A stretch of DNA of 64,000 nucleotides from JAHJDS01 sp964569795 (lineage in GTDB: Bacteria > Desulfobacterota > Desulfarculia > Desulfarculales > JAHJDS01): contig CAZMVB010000014.1 in the NCBI GenBank assembly GCA_964569795.1, forward strand, positions 1-64,000, given 5' to 3'. The notes under the pieces are model-generated. The model saw only the letters and a list, made by a program, of their open reading frames with translations, was not told the origin of the DNA and did not search any database. This document shows positions 8,819 to 16,798 of the stretch, one piece after another. The position numbers were made by a program, and so were the translations under genes. The number at the start of each line of letters is the position of its first letter. Positions within the stretch are counted from its first letter, which is position 1.

Positions 8819-8859
8819 GTGCGCATCGAGTCCGGTGATAAGAGCCACGGGCTCGCTCG

Positions 8860-8883
8860 CTCCAGCTTTATGGCTGGCTGGAG
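8860..8883 (+). repeat. CTCCAGC hairpin, copy A
   Basis: A 7-bp stem CTCCAGC (8860-8866) pairs with GCTGGAG (8877-8883), preceded by CGCTCGCTCCAGCT (8854-8867). That 14-mer recurs exactly at 9286-9299, and the downstream GCCGGACCG also recurs. The copies flank a tandem duplication. Confidence 0.5.
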
Positions 8884-8931
8884 CAGCCGGACCGTGCCCC
8901 AGGGTGCCAAGCCAACATGAACAAGGCTGGT

Positions 8932-9207
8932 GGTAATTCCCCGGGGCGCACCCGCCCCGGGTGCGCAGCCGCACGGGCGTAATCGCGACACACGGCGGTG
9001 GTTCACATCGTCATGTCATTCGCGCTTGCCGCGGCCACTACGTTGGCCGCTACGACGGGCGAGGACAACGGTAATTTCCCGGGGCGCACCCGCCCCGATT
9101 GCGCAGCCGCACGGGCGTAATCGCGACACACGGTGGTGGTTCACATCGTCAGGTCATTCGCGCTTGGCGCGGCCACTACGTTGGCCGCTGTGACGGGCGA
9201 GGACAAA
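8932..9207. repeat. Two tandem copies of a 138-bp structured repeat
   Basis: Copies 8932-9069 and 9070-9207 differ at about nine positions (about 93% identical by eye). Each contains a CCGGGGCG-type GC hairpin and a GCGGCCA/TGGCCGC stem (9031-9037 with 9044-9050 in copy 1). They fill most of the 562-bp spacer between the ligase and UPF0261 genes. A 46-residue-periodic open frame crosses them, but most substitutions between copies would change the amino acid, so I do not call a gene. Confidence 0.8.
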
Positions 9208-9285
9208 CAACATCGAGGACGGCGGCGAGGCGCGCGTCCTCCCGAGGGGCGGCAACAAAGTGACTTGTAGGTCGAGTCGGAGGCG

Positions 9286-9315
9286 CGCTCGCTCCAGCTC
9301 GCCAAAAAGCTGGAG
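9286..9315 (+). repeat. CTCCAGCT hairpin, copy B
   Basis: An 8-bp stem CTCCAGCT (9292-9299) pairs with AGCTGGAG (9308-9315) behind the same 14-mer as copy A. GCCGGACCG follows at 9325-9333, again as in copy A. Together A and B bracket the 138-bp tandem repeat. Confidence 0.5.
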
Positions 9316-9380
9316 CGGGCTGCGCCGGACCGCACAAGCCTGAGACGTGGCAACCTCTGGTGGTTGGTACGGAGAAATAG

Positions 9381-10601
9381 ATGCCCAACACGATCCTGCT
9401 CATCTCGACCATGAACACCAAGGCCGAGGAGACCCTGTATCTGCGCCAACGGATCGAGGCCCGGCGGGCCGCGGTGAAGATCATGGACCTGTCCATGGGC
9501 GGGGGCTCCCGGGGTAAAAGCGAGATCACGGCCGGCCAGGTGGCCAAGGCCGGGGGGTCGAGCATCACCGCTGTCCGGGCCTCGCGGGAGCGGGCCAAGA
9601 TCACGGCGATCATGACCGCCGGGGCGATCAGGATCGCCTCCCGGCTGTGGGCCAGGGGCGAGATCCAGGCCGTGGTCGGCCTGGGCGGCTCGACCGGGTC
9701 GCTGATGGCCACCGACGTGATGCGGGCCCTGCCCTTTGGCGCGCCCAAGCTGATGGTCAGCTCCACGGCCGCCCTGCCGGGCATGGCCACCCGGTACATC
9801 GACACCGGCGACCTGGCCCTGTTTCACACTGTGGCCGAGATCGCCGGCCTGTCGCCCCTGTTACGCAACGTCCTGGACCGGGCCGCCGAGGCGGCCGTGG
9901 GCCTGGCCCGGGTCGCCCCGCCCTCGCCCGAGAAAATCAAGGCCCAGGGCGGGCGCCAGGTGGCCATGAGCATGTTCGGCCCCTGCGAGGGTCTGGCCCG
10001 GATGGTCCGGGAGAAACTGGAAAGGGCGGGCTTGGCCGTGATCGGGTTTTCCGCGGCCGGGGTCTGCGACCGGGCCATGGAGGACATGATCGCCCAGCGG
10101 TATTTCGTCGGCGTGGTCGATCTGGCCCCCGGGGCAGTGGGCGAGTTCATCATGGGCGGCATGCGGGCCGCCGGGCCGCATCGGCTCGAGGCCGCCGGCC
10201 GGCTGGGCATTCCCCAGGTGATCACCCCCTCGGGGGTGAACCTGATGAGCCCGCGCAAGAGCCGCTACAAGCCCGACTATTTTCAGCGCCGCAAGTATGA
10301 CCTGGACAAGCTGCGCACCTTTCTCCGGCTCAACACCGACGAACTGGTCCAGGTGGCCGAGGCTTTCGGCCAGAAACTGAACCAGGCCAAGGGGCCGGTC
10401 AAGTTCCTGATCCCGACCAGGGGCTGGGCCTCGATCGACCGGAAGGGGACGGCGGTTTACGCCCCTGAGGAAGACAAGGTCTTTATCGCCCGGCTGAGGG
10501 AACTGGTCGGGCCCCACATCGAGATCCAGGAGGTGGAGGCCAACCTCGAGGACCGCGTCTTCGGGGACCGGGTGGCCGAGGCCTGTCTGTCCGTGTTCTG
10601 A
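9381..10601 (+). CDS. Tm-1-like ATP-binding domain protein (UPF0261)
   Basis: 406 aa, full length for UPF0261. The start is MPNTILLISTMNTKAEETLYLRQ, with the Gly-rich GLGGSTGSLMATDVMRALPFGAPKLMVS stretch near residue 99 and the FSAAGVCDRAMEDMI block near residue 223, all typical. The family is related to the N-terminal ATP-binding domain of the tomato Tm-1 resistance protein; its bacterial role is not established. Its place inside a UbiD/ligase cluster suggests an accessory part in aromatic catabolism (inference). The next gene starts 16 bases downstream, so the two are probably cotranscribed. Confidence 0.85.
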   Translation: MPNTILLISTMNTKAEETLYLRQRIEARRAAVKIMDLSMGGGSRGKSEITAGQVAKAGGSSITAVRASRERAKITAIMTAGAIRIASRLWARGEIQAVVGLGGSTGSLMATDVMRALPFGAPKLMVSSTAALPGMATRYIDTGDLALFHTVAEIAGLSPLLRNVLDRAAEAAVGLARVAPPSPEKIKAQGGRQVAMSMFGPCEGLARMVREKLERAGLAVIGFSAAGVCDRAMEDMIAQRYFVGVVDLAPGAVGEFIMGGMRAAGPHRLEAAGRLGIPQVITPSGVNLMSPRKSRYKPDYFQRRKYDLDKLRTFLRLNTDELVQVAEAFGQKLNQAKGPVKFLIPTRGWASIDRKGTAVYAPEEDKVFIARLRELVGPHIEIQEVEANLEDRVFGDRVAEACLSVF

Positions 10602-10617
10602 TCGGAGGCGCGAGGCG

Positions 10618-11178
10618 GTGGCGATCAAGGACTGGCCCCTGGTGTCATCGGAGATGATGCACGACCTGGGTCTGTTCCGCCTGAGCCGGGACCGGGCGGT
10701 CAATCCCCGGACCAAGGCCGAGCGCGACTTTTTCGTGATCCACCTCCCGGACTGGCTGCAGGTCGTGCCCCTGACCAAAGGCGCCCGGCTGGTCCTGGTC
10801 CGGCAGTATCGTCACGCCAGCCGGCGGGCGGGCCTCGAGGTGCCGGGCGGCCTGCTGGACCGGGAAGATCCGGGGCCGGCCGAGGCCGCGGCCCGCGAGT
10901 TGCGTGAAGAGACCGGCTACGGCGGGGGCCGGCTGGTCCACTTGCTGGACCTCTGGCCCCAGCCGGCCTTACTGAACTGCCGGGCCCGGTTCTTCGTCGC
11001 CCTGGACGTGGCGCCCCAGGGCGAGATGACGCCCGACGCCGGCGAAGACCTGGAGGTCGTCCTGGCCGCGCCCGACGAGGTGGACCGGATGATCGAGGAC
11101 GGCCGGATCCACAACGCCATGACGGTCCTGGCCTTAAAACTCGCCCGGGAAGCGGGTCACTTGGGGGACAAGAAATGA
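10618..11178 (+). CDS. Nudix hydrolase
   Basis: 186 aa with a GTG start and CGGAGG RBS at 10603-10608. The Nudix box is complete near residues 78-100: GG-x5-E-x7-REL-x-EETG. The overall layout resembles ADP-ribose pyrophosphatases. It overlaps the CBS gene by 4 bp (ATGA), so translation is probably coupled. A MutT/Nudix-type gene is, to my recollection, also part of the Thauera phenol gene set, which would make this a shared accessory. Its substrate here is unknown; hydrolysis of a nucleotide by-product of phenol activation is speculation. Confidence 0.9.
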   Translation: MAIKDWPLVSSEMMHDLGLFRLSRDRAVNPRTKAERDFFVIHLPDWLQVVPLTKGARLVLVRQYRHASRRAGLEVPGGLLDREDPGPAEAAARELREETGYGGGRLVHLLDLWPQPALLNCRARFFVALDVAPQGEMTPDAGEDLEVVLAAPDEVDRMIEDGRIHNAMTVLALKLAREAGHLGDKK

Positions 11179-11858
11179 TCATTCGCAACTGGATGGAGTC
11201 CGATCCGGCGGTCGTCGCCAGCGACACCCCGGTCACCGAGGTGCAGCGCCTGATCCAGGACAAACGGCTGCGCTACGTCTGCGTCGTGGACCAGGACCGG
11301 CTGCGCGGCGTGTTGACCCGCAAGGGACTGGCCGAGTGCGTCGCCCAGGTGGCCCGGACCCAGAACCTGAGCGAGGTGGACTACTTTGTCAACCACCTCA
11401 AGGTCAAAGACGTCATGCACCGGCTGCCCGAGACGGTCTCCCTGAACGACACGGTCGAGTACAGCATGATCCACGGCCGGCAGAAGCAGGTCAGCTTTTT
11501 CCCGGTCATGGACGGCGACCAGCTGGCGGGGATCATCACCGAGTACGAGATCTCGCGGGCCCTGGCCCAGATCCTGGGCACCGAGGAGTCCTGGCGGGGG
11601 ATCACCCTGGCCCCGATGATGATCGAGCCGGGTCTCTTGGGCCGCATCTGCGCCGTGGTCGAGGGGGCCGGGGCGTGCGTCATGGGCCTGTTCACCCTGT
11701 CCGTCGAGGGCGGGGATGAGAAAAAGGTCATCCTCCGCTTCACGGCCGAGGACCTCCAAGGAGTGGCGGACGCCCTCAAGGGGGCCGGTTACGAGATCTT
11801 CGAGGTCACCTCGGACATCACCGCCTGCGAGATGGACCAGGAAAAAGTGGTGTGCTAA
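11175..11858 (+). CDS. CBS-ACT domain protein, candidate third component of phenylphosphate synthase
   Basis: 227 aa. Two CBS motifs span residues about 1-135 (MIIRNWMESDPAVVASDTPVTEVQRLI and VKDVMHRLPETVSLNDTVEYSMI starts). A C-terminal ACT-like segment follows (GRICAVVEGAGACVMGLFTLSV... to GYEIFEVTSD). In Thauera the third phenylphosphate synthase protein (24 kDa) is a CBS-domain protein that stimulates the other two, and size and context match. CBS modules sense adenine nucleotides, which suits an AMP-releasing reaction. Unlike a simple pps operon, it is some 6 kb downstream of the catalytic subunits. Confidence 0.75.
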   Translation: MIIRNWMESDPAVVASDTPVTEVQRLIQDKRLRYVCVVDQDRLRGVLTRKGLAECVAQVARTQNLSEVDYFVNHLKVKDVMHRLPETVSLNDTVEYSMIHGRQKQVSFFPVMDGDQLAGIITEYEISRALAQILGTEESWRGITLAPMMIEPGLLGRICAVVEGAGACVMGLFTLSVEGGDEKKVILRFTAEDLQGVADALKGAGYEIFEVTSDITACEMDQEKVVC

Positions 11859-11898
11859 ATTTTTCGTCCCCTAGTTGAGGTGGCGGTAGTGAGTGGAC

Positions 11899-11966
11899 GT
11901 TCTTGGCGGTTCGGCGCGGACAAGTTATACTCATAACGGTCCTGGGTGGGCCGAACCGGCAAGAAC
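11899..11966 (+). promoter_or_regulatory. Sigma70-like promoter inside a 17-bp inverted repeat, upstream of lpdD/ubiX
   Basis: Arms 11899-11915 (GTTCTTGGCGGTTCGGC) and 11950-11966 match in 16 of 17 positions as an inverted repeat. A promoter TTGGCG (11903-11908), 17-bp spacer, TATACT (11926-11931) lies between and overlaps the left arm; the right arm falls just past the predicted start site. Arm centres are 51 bp apart, close to five helical turns. This is the layout of a twin operator for a looping repressor. The inner GTTAT/ATAAC pair (11924-11937) is palindromic too. Confidence 0.55.
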
Positions 11967-12065
11967 TGCGCCCGTCGAGAGTCATACCATTTCGAGGAAC
12001 CAAAGAGGTAACCGGTTCCAGCCGGTACGGCCGGTCCTGATAAAAAATTTAACCGAGGACGATCT

Positions 12066-12479
12066 ATGTCGTCTGAGTCCGTGTCCGACAAAATGGGTCC
12101 GCTGGATCGGATTCATCTGGTCTCTACCGGCCCGTCCCATAATATCGAGGCCGAGGCAATCTGGATCGGCGGCGATCTGCTGGTGTATATTTACGGCGGC
12201 AAGGCCCCGCACATCGGGGCCGTGGCCGCGGCCACGCCCCGGCCCAGCCTCAGTGACCCGAGCAAAAAAAGCGCCACGGCCTCGGTGCTGACCTTTGTCG
12301 GCCACAAGGAAGACGACCTGGCCAAGCGGGCGGCGGAAAAACTGGCCGCGGCCCTGGACACCCGGGTGGTGGTCACGGCCGGGATTCACTGGGACGCCCT
12401 GGCGGCCGGCGACATCGAGCAGGTGACGGCCAACGGCCGGGAGTTGATCCAGGAACTGATCACCCGTCTGAAAAAATAA
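12066..12479 (+). CDS. LpdD-like prenylated-flavin chaperone / UbiD accessory subunit
   Basis: 137 aa. Features are an early AEAIWIGGDLLVYIYGGKAPHIGAVAAATPRPS segment, SKKSATASVLTFVGHKEDDLAKRAAEKLAAALDTRVVVTAGIHWD, and an amphipathic C-terminus. This matches the small protein encoded beside UbiD-type gallate decarboxylases (LpdD, proposed to handle prenylated FMN). It is followed 12 bp later by UbiX, which makes the cofactor, and both should serve the UbiD at 5496. It has its own promoter-like region at 11899-11966. Family assignment is from pattern recognition; an unrelated small phenylphosphate-carboxylase subunit is the main alternative. Confidence 0.7.
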   Translation: MSSESVSDKMGPLDRIHLVSTGPSHNIEAEAIWIGGDLLVYIYGGKAPHIGAVAAATPRPSLSDPSKKSATASVLTFVGHKEDDLAKRAAEKLAAALDTRVVVTAGIHWDALAAGDIEQVTANGRELIQELITRLKK

Positions 12480-12491
12480 TCGGAGGCTGGT

Positions 12492-13058
12492 TTGAGCTTA
12501 CCCTTGATCGTCGGCCTGTCCGGGGCGAGCGGCGTCATCTACGGCGTCGAGACCCTGAAAATCTTGCGTCAACTGGGCGTGCCGACCCACCTGATCGTCA
12601 GCGATTCGGCCGTCCGCAATCTCCAGATCGAGACCGAGTACACCCTGGATGAGGTCAAGGCCCTGGCCGATGAGGTCTATGACGTCCACGACGCCGCCGG
12701 GGCGGTGGCCTCGGGCTCGTTTCAGACCCGGGGAATGATGGTCGTGCCCTGCACCATCAAGACCCTGTCGGCCATTGCCAACTCGTTCAACTACAATCTG
12801 CTCATCCGGGCGGCGGACGTGACCCTCAAGGAAAAGCGCCGCCTGGTGCTGATGGTCCGGGAGACACCCCTGCACAAGGGACACCTGGAACTGATGGCCC
12901 GGGCGGCCGACCTGGGAGCCCTGATCCTGCCGCCGGTGCCGGCCTTTTACCACCGGCCCAAGACGATCATGGACCTGATCCACCAGAGCATCGGCAAGGC
13001 CCTGGACCACTTCAGCATCGAGCACGATCTGTTCAAGCGCTGGTCCAGCCCGGCCTGA
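12492..13058 (+). CDS. ubiX: UbiX-type flavin prenyltransferase
   Basis: 188 aa, standard length, TTG start with CGGAGG at 12481-12486. Hallmarks are the N-terminal GLSGASGVIYGVETLKIL FMN-binding loop and MVVPCTIKTLSAIANSFNYNLLIRAADVTLKEKRRLVLMVRETPLHKGHLELM. UbiX joins dimethylallyl phosphate to FMN, giving the prenyl-FMN needed by UbiD. It closes the phenol cluster and is followed by a perfect hairpin at 13117-13151. Confidence 0.95.
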   Translation: MSLPLIVGLSGASGVIYGVETLKILRQLGVPTHLIVSDSAVRNLQIETEYTLDEVKALADEVYDVHDAAGAVASGSFQTRGMMVVPCTIKTLSAIANSFNYNLLIRAADVTLKEKRRLVLMVRETPLHKGHLELMARAADLGALILPPVPAFYHRPKTIMDLIHQSIGKALDHFSIEHDLFKRWSSPA

Positions 13059-13116
13059 CGTCCGTGGTCGCCCGGCCCAAGGCCGGCTGTTTTGCTGACA
13101 CCCCCATCAACAAGGC

Positions 13117-13151
13117 ATCAAGGCCGGGGCCTCCGCGGCCCCGGCCTTGAT
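13117..13151. terminator. Perfect 15-bp hairpin between convergent genes
   Basis: ATCAAGGCCGGGGCC (13117-13131), loop TCCGC, then the exact complement at 13137-13151. There is no U-tract on either strand, but its position between the ends of ubiX (+) and the secreted-protein gene (-) suggests a bidirectional transcription barrier. Confidence 0.6.
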
Positions 13152-13180
13152 GGTAGGATGCTCGAAAAGACGGAGTCGGT

Positions 13181-13699
13181 TCATGGTAGCTGGTACGTGC
13201 CCCGGCTGATGTTGTAGCTCTGGGATGTCCACTTGGCCGCGGGCCGGACGCTGACCCTCATAAACGTGCCCCCGCCGGTTATACCCTTCATCTGGCCGGT
13301 CCCGCCGACAATGGTCCATTTCCCCTTGGCCACCGGCCCCTTGCCCACGGCCGTGCTTTTGGTGATGATTTTGTCTCCGTTAGGACGGGTGTAGACGCAG
13401 GTCGTGGCGCTAACGTAGGCCTGTTTCTTGAAATCGGTGAAATGCATAGAGCCCAGGCAATGACAACTGGCGAGGTAGAATGGGCTGTTTTTTTTGCGCG
13501 CGCCCGTGATGCCGAACACCTCGTAATTTAAACGCACCGGAATTTTCCCGATGAACAGCCCCTTGAACTTGGCGGTATAGTAGGACCTCCCGGCCAGCGT
13601 GCCCTTTTTGGGCACCTTGGCCCCGGCTGCCAGGACCGGCAAGGCGACCAGGCCCACCAGGGCCAGGGCCACCACTGTGGTCAGAACACACCTCTTCAT
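13181..13699 (-). CDS. Secreted beta-barrel-like protein of unknown function
   Basis: 172 aa from ATG 13699, chosen because GGAGGGGG lies 5-12 bases upstream; an upstream in-frame ATG lacks this. Residues 1-25 form a classical Sec signal peptide (KRC, a hydrophobic LTTVVALALVGLVALPVLA core, AAGA). The mature part is strand-rich, with GKWTIVGGTGQMKGITGGGTF near residue 130. That pattern resembles allene-oxide-cyclase-like or dirigent-like small barrels, where GGTG-(x)-(F/M)KG-(x)-G-G is typical. Four Cys residues may form disulfides. No function is assigned. Confidence 0.75.
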   Translation of the reverse strand: MKRCVLTTVVALALVGLVALPVLAAGAKVPKKGTLAGRSYYTAKFKGLFIGKIPVRLNYEVFGITGARKKNSPFYLASCHCLGSMHFTDFKKQAYVSATTCVYTRPNGDKIITKSTAVGKGPVAKGKWTIVGGTGQMKGITGGGTFMRVSVRPAAKWTSQSYNISRGTYQLP

Positions 13700-14084
13700 G
13701 ATTCCCCCTCCTTGTTTCCCCCTGGGAATGGTCTTGTCCATGACCGGATGAGGCCACGGACGGGACTAACGGCCGCTACGCCTCCAAAGGGCTCCTGACC
13801 CCCCCGGAGGCCGGGCATCGGCATTTTGATATTATAGATAATCATGAAGTATTACTCCCCCTATTTGAGATTATCCCGGGTCTAAAGGCGGAGTCAAGAC
13901 CTAAAATATGATGGACTAGAATATTTTGTACCCTTCAAGCATTCTCTTGGTCAGGGGAAGAGATTACAGGTGTCCAGGATCGGCCTTTGCCTCGACCGGT
14001 ACCGGTCACCCGGGGGACTTCAGCGGTCGAGGATTGCCTTGGGGGGCGGGAACACAAACGGGTTGGGGCCAGGAAATCGGCTGT
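13700..14084. other. Non-coding spacer, 385 bp
   Basis: Holds the upstream region of the secreted-protein gene (-) and the end of adenine deaminase (-). It is AT-rich from 13820 to 13935, with a 7-bp inverted repeat GATAATC (13837-13843) / GATTATC (13869-13875). I see no gene or convincing promoter. Confidence 0.5.
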
Positions 14085-15866
14085 TCAAGGGTCGGCCTCA
14101 AGAGGGACCAGCTCACCGCGCCTTACGTCGGCCAGGCCCTTGTCCGTGATCCGCAGGAACGGCAAACCCGTGAAGGCCAGGGTCTGAAAGGTCAGCCACG
14201 GCCGCGTAAGCTTGCTGCCCAGATCGGCCATGGCCCGGCGGACCTCGTCCATCCGCCGGTTGATCTCGCTTATCGGCGCGGTCGAGATCACGCCCCCCAC
14301 CGGCCACGACGACTCGGCCTTGACAAAAAACCCGGACGCGACCACCATCCCGCCGCCGGTCTCCCGGACCCGGTTGGCGGCCACGGCCATGTCCGCCTCG
14401 GACGCCCCGACCACCAGGACGTTGTTGGTGTCCCAGATCAGACTGGTGGCCACCGCGCCGTTTTTCAGCCCAATGCCACGGACAAAACCGACCGACATGG
14501 CCAGGTCAGCGGCGTGTTTATTGATTACGGCCATCTTGAGTAAATCGCGTGAGGTGTCCGGGCCAAGGTTGCCGTTAACCGGGGTCATGGTCTCGTGGGC
14601 CTCCCGGGTGATGGTCGGCCCGGCCACGGCGGCCACCCGGACCGCGGTCGGCCCCGGGGCCTTGACCAGAAAATCCGCCTCAGAAACGGCCGGGAATTTC
14701 ATGGTCTGATAGAGGTCCTCCCGGAAACGGACCTCGGGGACATCAAATAAAAAGCGGCCCCTCTCGGCGACCACTTGGCCGCCCAGGATCACCCGGTCGG
14801 CCTTGAACTCCTGCAGATCATCGACCAGCACGGCGTCACAGACCTTGCCCGGCCCCAGGCCGCCCATGATCCGGTGCAGGCCGTAGTACCGGGCCGGATT
14901 CAGGGTGACCATCCGGACCGCCGCCACCGGGTCGGCCCCCAGGGCGACCGCCTTTATCAATTGGGGCCGCATCACCCCCTCGGCCTCGAGTTCCTCGGGC
15001 GGGGCCAGGTCGCTGACCAGCATCACCCCGGTGGTGTCGTAGTCCAGGAGCGGGGGCAGGACGGCCTCCATCTCCCGGCGGACGTAGCCCTCCCGGATCA
15101 TCACCCCCAGGCCCAGGCGCAGTCTTTCCAGACCCTCGTCGGCGGTGATCGCCTCGTGACACGAGGTCACCCCGCCGGCCAGGTAGGCCATCAGCTTTTG
15201 GTTCCGCGCCCCGGCCCCGTGACCCTCGATGGTCTTGCCCAGTTTGCGGGCCAGGGCGAAGTTTTTCAGGGCCCGCTCGTCCCGTTGATTCACCGGCCGG
15301 GTCCAGTAGGTCTCGCCCACCCCCAGGCAGTCCCCGGCCCTGAGCAGTTGCTCGAAAACCTCCCGCGGCACCTCGGCCGCTGACTCGAACTCGGGGAAGA
15401 CCGGCGTCAGGGGCGGGGCCAGCAAAAAGACCCGCATCGGGGCCTGGCGGGCCTCCCGGACAAAGGCCTGCAGGCCGTCCGCCCCGGCCGCCCCGGCGAT
15501 CATGGCGCACTCGGTCACGGCCGTGGTGTTGCCGGCGGCCAAAGCGGGAACGCTGTACTGGGCGCAGGTGAAGACCGCGTCCAGGTGGGTGTGGGCGTCG
15601 ATGTAGCCCGGAAGCAAAAAGCGCCCCGCCGCGTCGATCTCTGTCGTCTCCGGTCCGACCAGGGTTTCGTGAAAATCGCCGACGTGGACGATCCACTCAC
15701 CGACCGCGGCCAGGCAGGTCTCCGGCTCGATCCGCCCGGAATAGACGTTGACCAGCCGGGCGTTGGTGATCACCACGTCGGCCGGGCGTTCACCCAGGGC
15801 GGTGCGGATGAAATCCTCGATCCGGGCCGCGTCAGGGGGGACGGGTAGTTGGGTGGGCACAGTCAT
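14085..15866 (-). CDS. ade: Adenine deaminase
   Basis: 593 aa, full length for bacterial Ade. Amidohydrolase metal motif GYIDAHTHLDAVFT near residue 91; conserved EGHGAGARN and CHEAI blocks near residues 220-240; and C-terminal ASGFFVKAESSWPVGG region. The reaction is adenine to hypoxanthine plus ammonia in purine salvage. It stands alone on the minus strand, divergent from the HdrCB operon, with a 311-bp spacer between them. It has no evident link to the phenol genes. Confidence 0.93.
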   Translation of the reverse strand: MTVPTQLPVPPDAARIEDFIRTALGERPADVVITNARLVNVYSGRIEPETCLAAVGEWIVHVGDFHETLVGPETTEIDAAGRFLLPGYIDAHTHLDAVFTCAQYSVPALAAGNTTAVTECAMIAGAAGADGLQAFVREARQAPMRVFLLAPPLTPVFPEFESAAEVPREVFEQLLRAGDCLGVGETYWTRPVNQRDERALKNFALARKLGKTIEGHGAGARNQKLMAYLAGGVTSCHEAITADEGLERLRLGLGVMIREGYVRREMEAVLPPLLDYDTTGVMLVSDLAPPEELEAEGVMRPQLIKAVALGADPVAAVRMVTLNPARYYGLHRIMGGLGPGKVCDAVLVDDLQEFKADRVILGGQVVAERGRFLFDVPEVRFREDLYQTMKFPAVSEADFLVKAPGPTAVRVAAVAGPTITREAHETMTPVNGNLGPDTSRDLLKMAVINKHAADLAMSVGFVRGIGLKNGAVATSLIWDTNNVLVVGASEADMAVAANRVRETGGGMVVASGFFVKAESSWPVGGVISTAPISEINRRMDEVRRAMADLGSKLTRPWLTFQTLAFTGLPFLRITDKGLADVRRGELVPLEADP

Positions 15867-15986
15867 GTTCGTCTAGACATAGCCGACCAGGGGCGGGCGG
15901 TCAATCTTTGAAAATGGACATTACCACCCGGCCCGCCTGGGTGCCGGCGCTCGGAGGTTGGGGCGGAAAGGGACGGCGGTTAGGGC

Positions 15987-16016
15987 TTGCAATCCCGGCC
16001 TGGCTTCGGATATACT
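15987..16016 (+). promoter_or_regulatory. Sigma70-like promoter of the HdrCB operon
   Basis: TTGCAA (15987-15992), 18-bp spacer, TATACT (16011-16016), giving a leader of about 155 bases before hdrC at 16178. The rest of the 311-bp spacer 15867-16177 shows no gene. Confidence 0.6.
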
Positions 16017-16177
16017 TGCACGTCGTCTGCCGCCCTGGTGGAGCTTTTTTTTGGACCGGGGGTGTGGCCGTTTTCACGAGCCCCTGACCGGGCGGGCGGA
16101 CGACATCGGATCAATCAACCACCCGCGGCCGGGCCGGCCCCAGACCGGCCGCCGCGGTCGCCATCCGAGGAATCGTC

Positions 16178-16798
16178 ATGAACGCTGAAACCGCGCCCGC
16201 ACCCCAGGCCGAGGCCGCCCCGCCGGCGGTCGAGGGCCCCCCGCCGGAGCCGATGACCGTTGACTTCGACTTTCTGAAGCGGGTCGAGGCCGAATCCGGG
16301 GTCAAGGTCAGCGCCTGCTTCCAGTGCGGCAAGTGCAGCAACGGCTGCCCGGTGTCCTTTGCCATGGACTATCACCCCTACCAGGTGGTCCGCCTGGTCC
16401 ACCTGGGGGCCAGGGACAAGCTGGTCAACGCCAAGACCATCTGGGTCTGCTCGGCCTGCCAGACCTGCCTGACCCGCTGCCCCAACGAGATCGACATCCC
16501 CCGGCTGATGGACTATCTCAAGGAGACCGTCTGCGACGGGGAAGGGTCCATTGCCGAGAAGAGGACCGCCCTGTTCCACCAGCAGTTCCTCAAAAGCATC
16601 AAGGCCCACGGCCGGGTGTTCGAGGGCGGCATGATGAACGGCTATCTCATCAAGAGCGGCGCGGCCTTCAAGCCCGATGAGGCCATCACCAACGCCAAGC
16701 TCGGCCTGAAGATGCTGCTCAAGCACCGGCTGAAGATGTTCCCCCATAGAATCAAGGGCAAGAAGGAAGTTCGGGCCCTGTTCAAGGGGGCGAAGTGA
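16178..16798 (+). CDS. Heterodisulfide reductase subunit C-like iron-sulfur protein
   Basis: 206 aa, soluble HdrC type. Two CxxCxxCxxxCP clusters are visible: CFQCGKCSNGCP near residue 47 and CSACQTCLTRCP near residue 91, each binding a [4Fe-4S]. The N-terminus is Pro/Ala-rich and low-complexity; the C-terminus is basic. HdrC shuttles electrons between HdrA flavin and the HdrB catalytic clusters. The stop overlaps the HdrB start (TGATG). Together with the HdrA-MvhD fusion at 19988 it could form a complete Hdr-type electron-bifurcating or -confurcating complex in the cytoplasm. Confidence 0.92.
   Translation: MNAETAPAPQAEAAPPAVEGPPPEPMTVDFDFLKRVEAESGVKVSACFQCGKCSNGCPVSFAMDYHPYQVVRLVHLGARDKLVNAKTIWVCSACQTCLTRCPNEIDIPRLMDYLKETVCDGEGSIAEKRTALFHQQFLKSIKAHGRVFEGGMMNGYLIKSGAAFKPDEAITNAKLGLKMLLKHRLKMFPHRIKGKKEVRALFKGAK

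Noticed and set aside
8930..9193. An 88-codon frame with a 46-residue internal repeat.
   Set aside because: The periodicity comes from a 138-bp DNA repeat that happens to be divisible by three. Most differences between the copies would change amino acids, so there is no sign of protein-level selection.
8932..9207. Possible CRISPR array.
   Set aside because: Only two long adjacent copies without spacers; no cas genes in the window.
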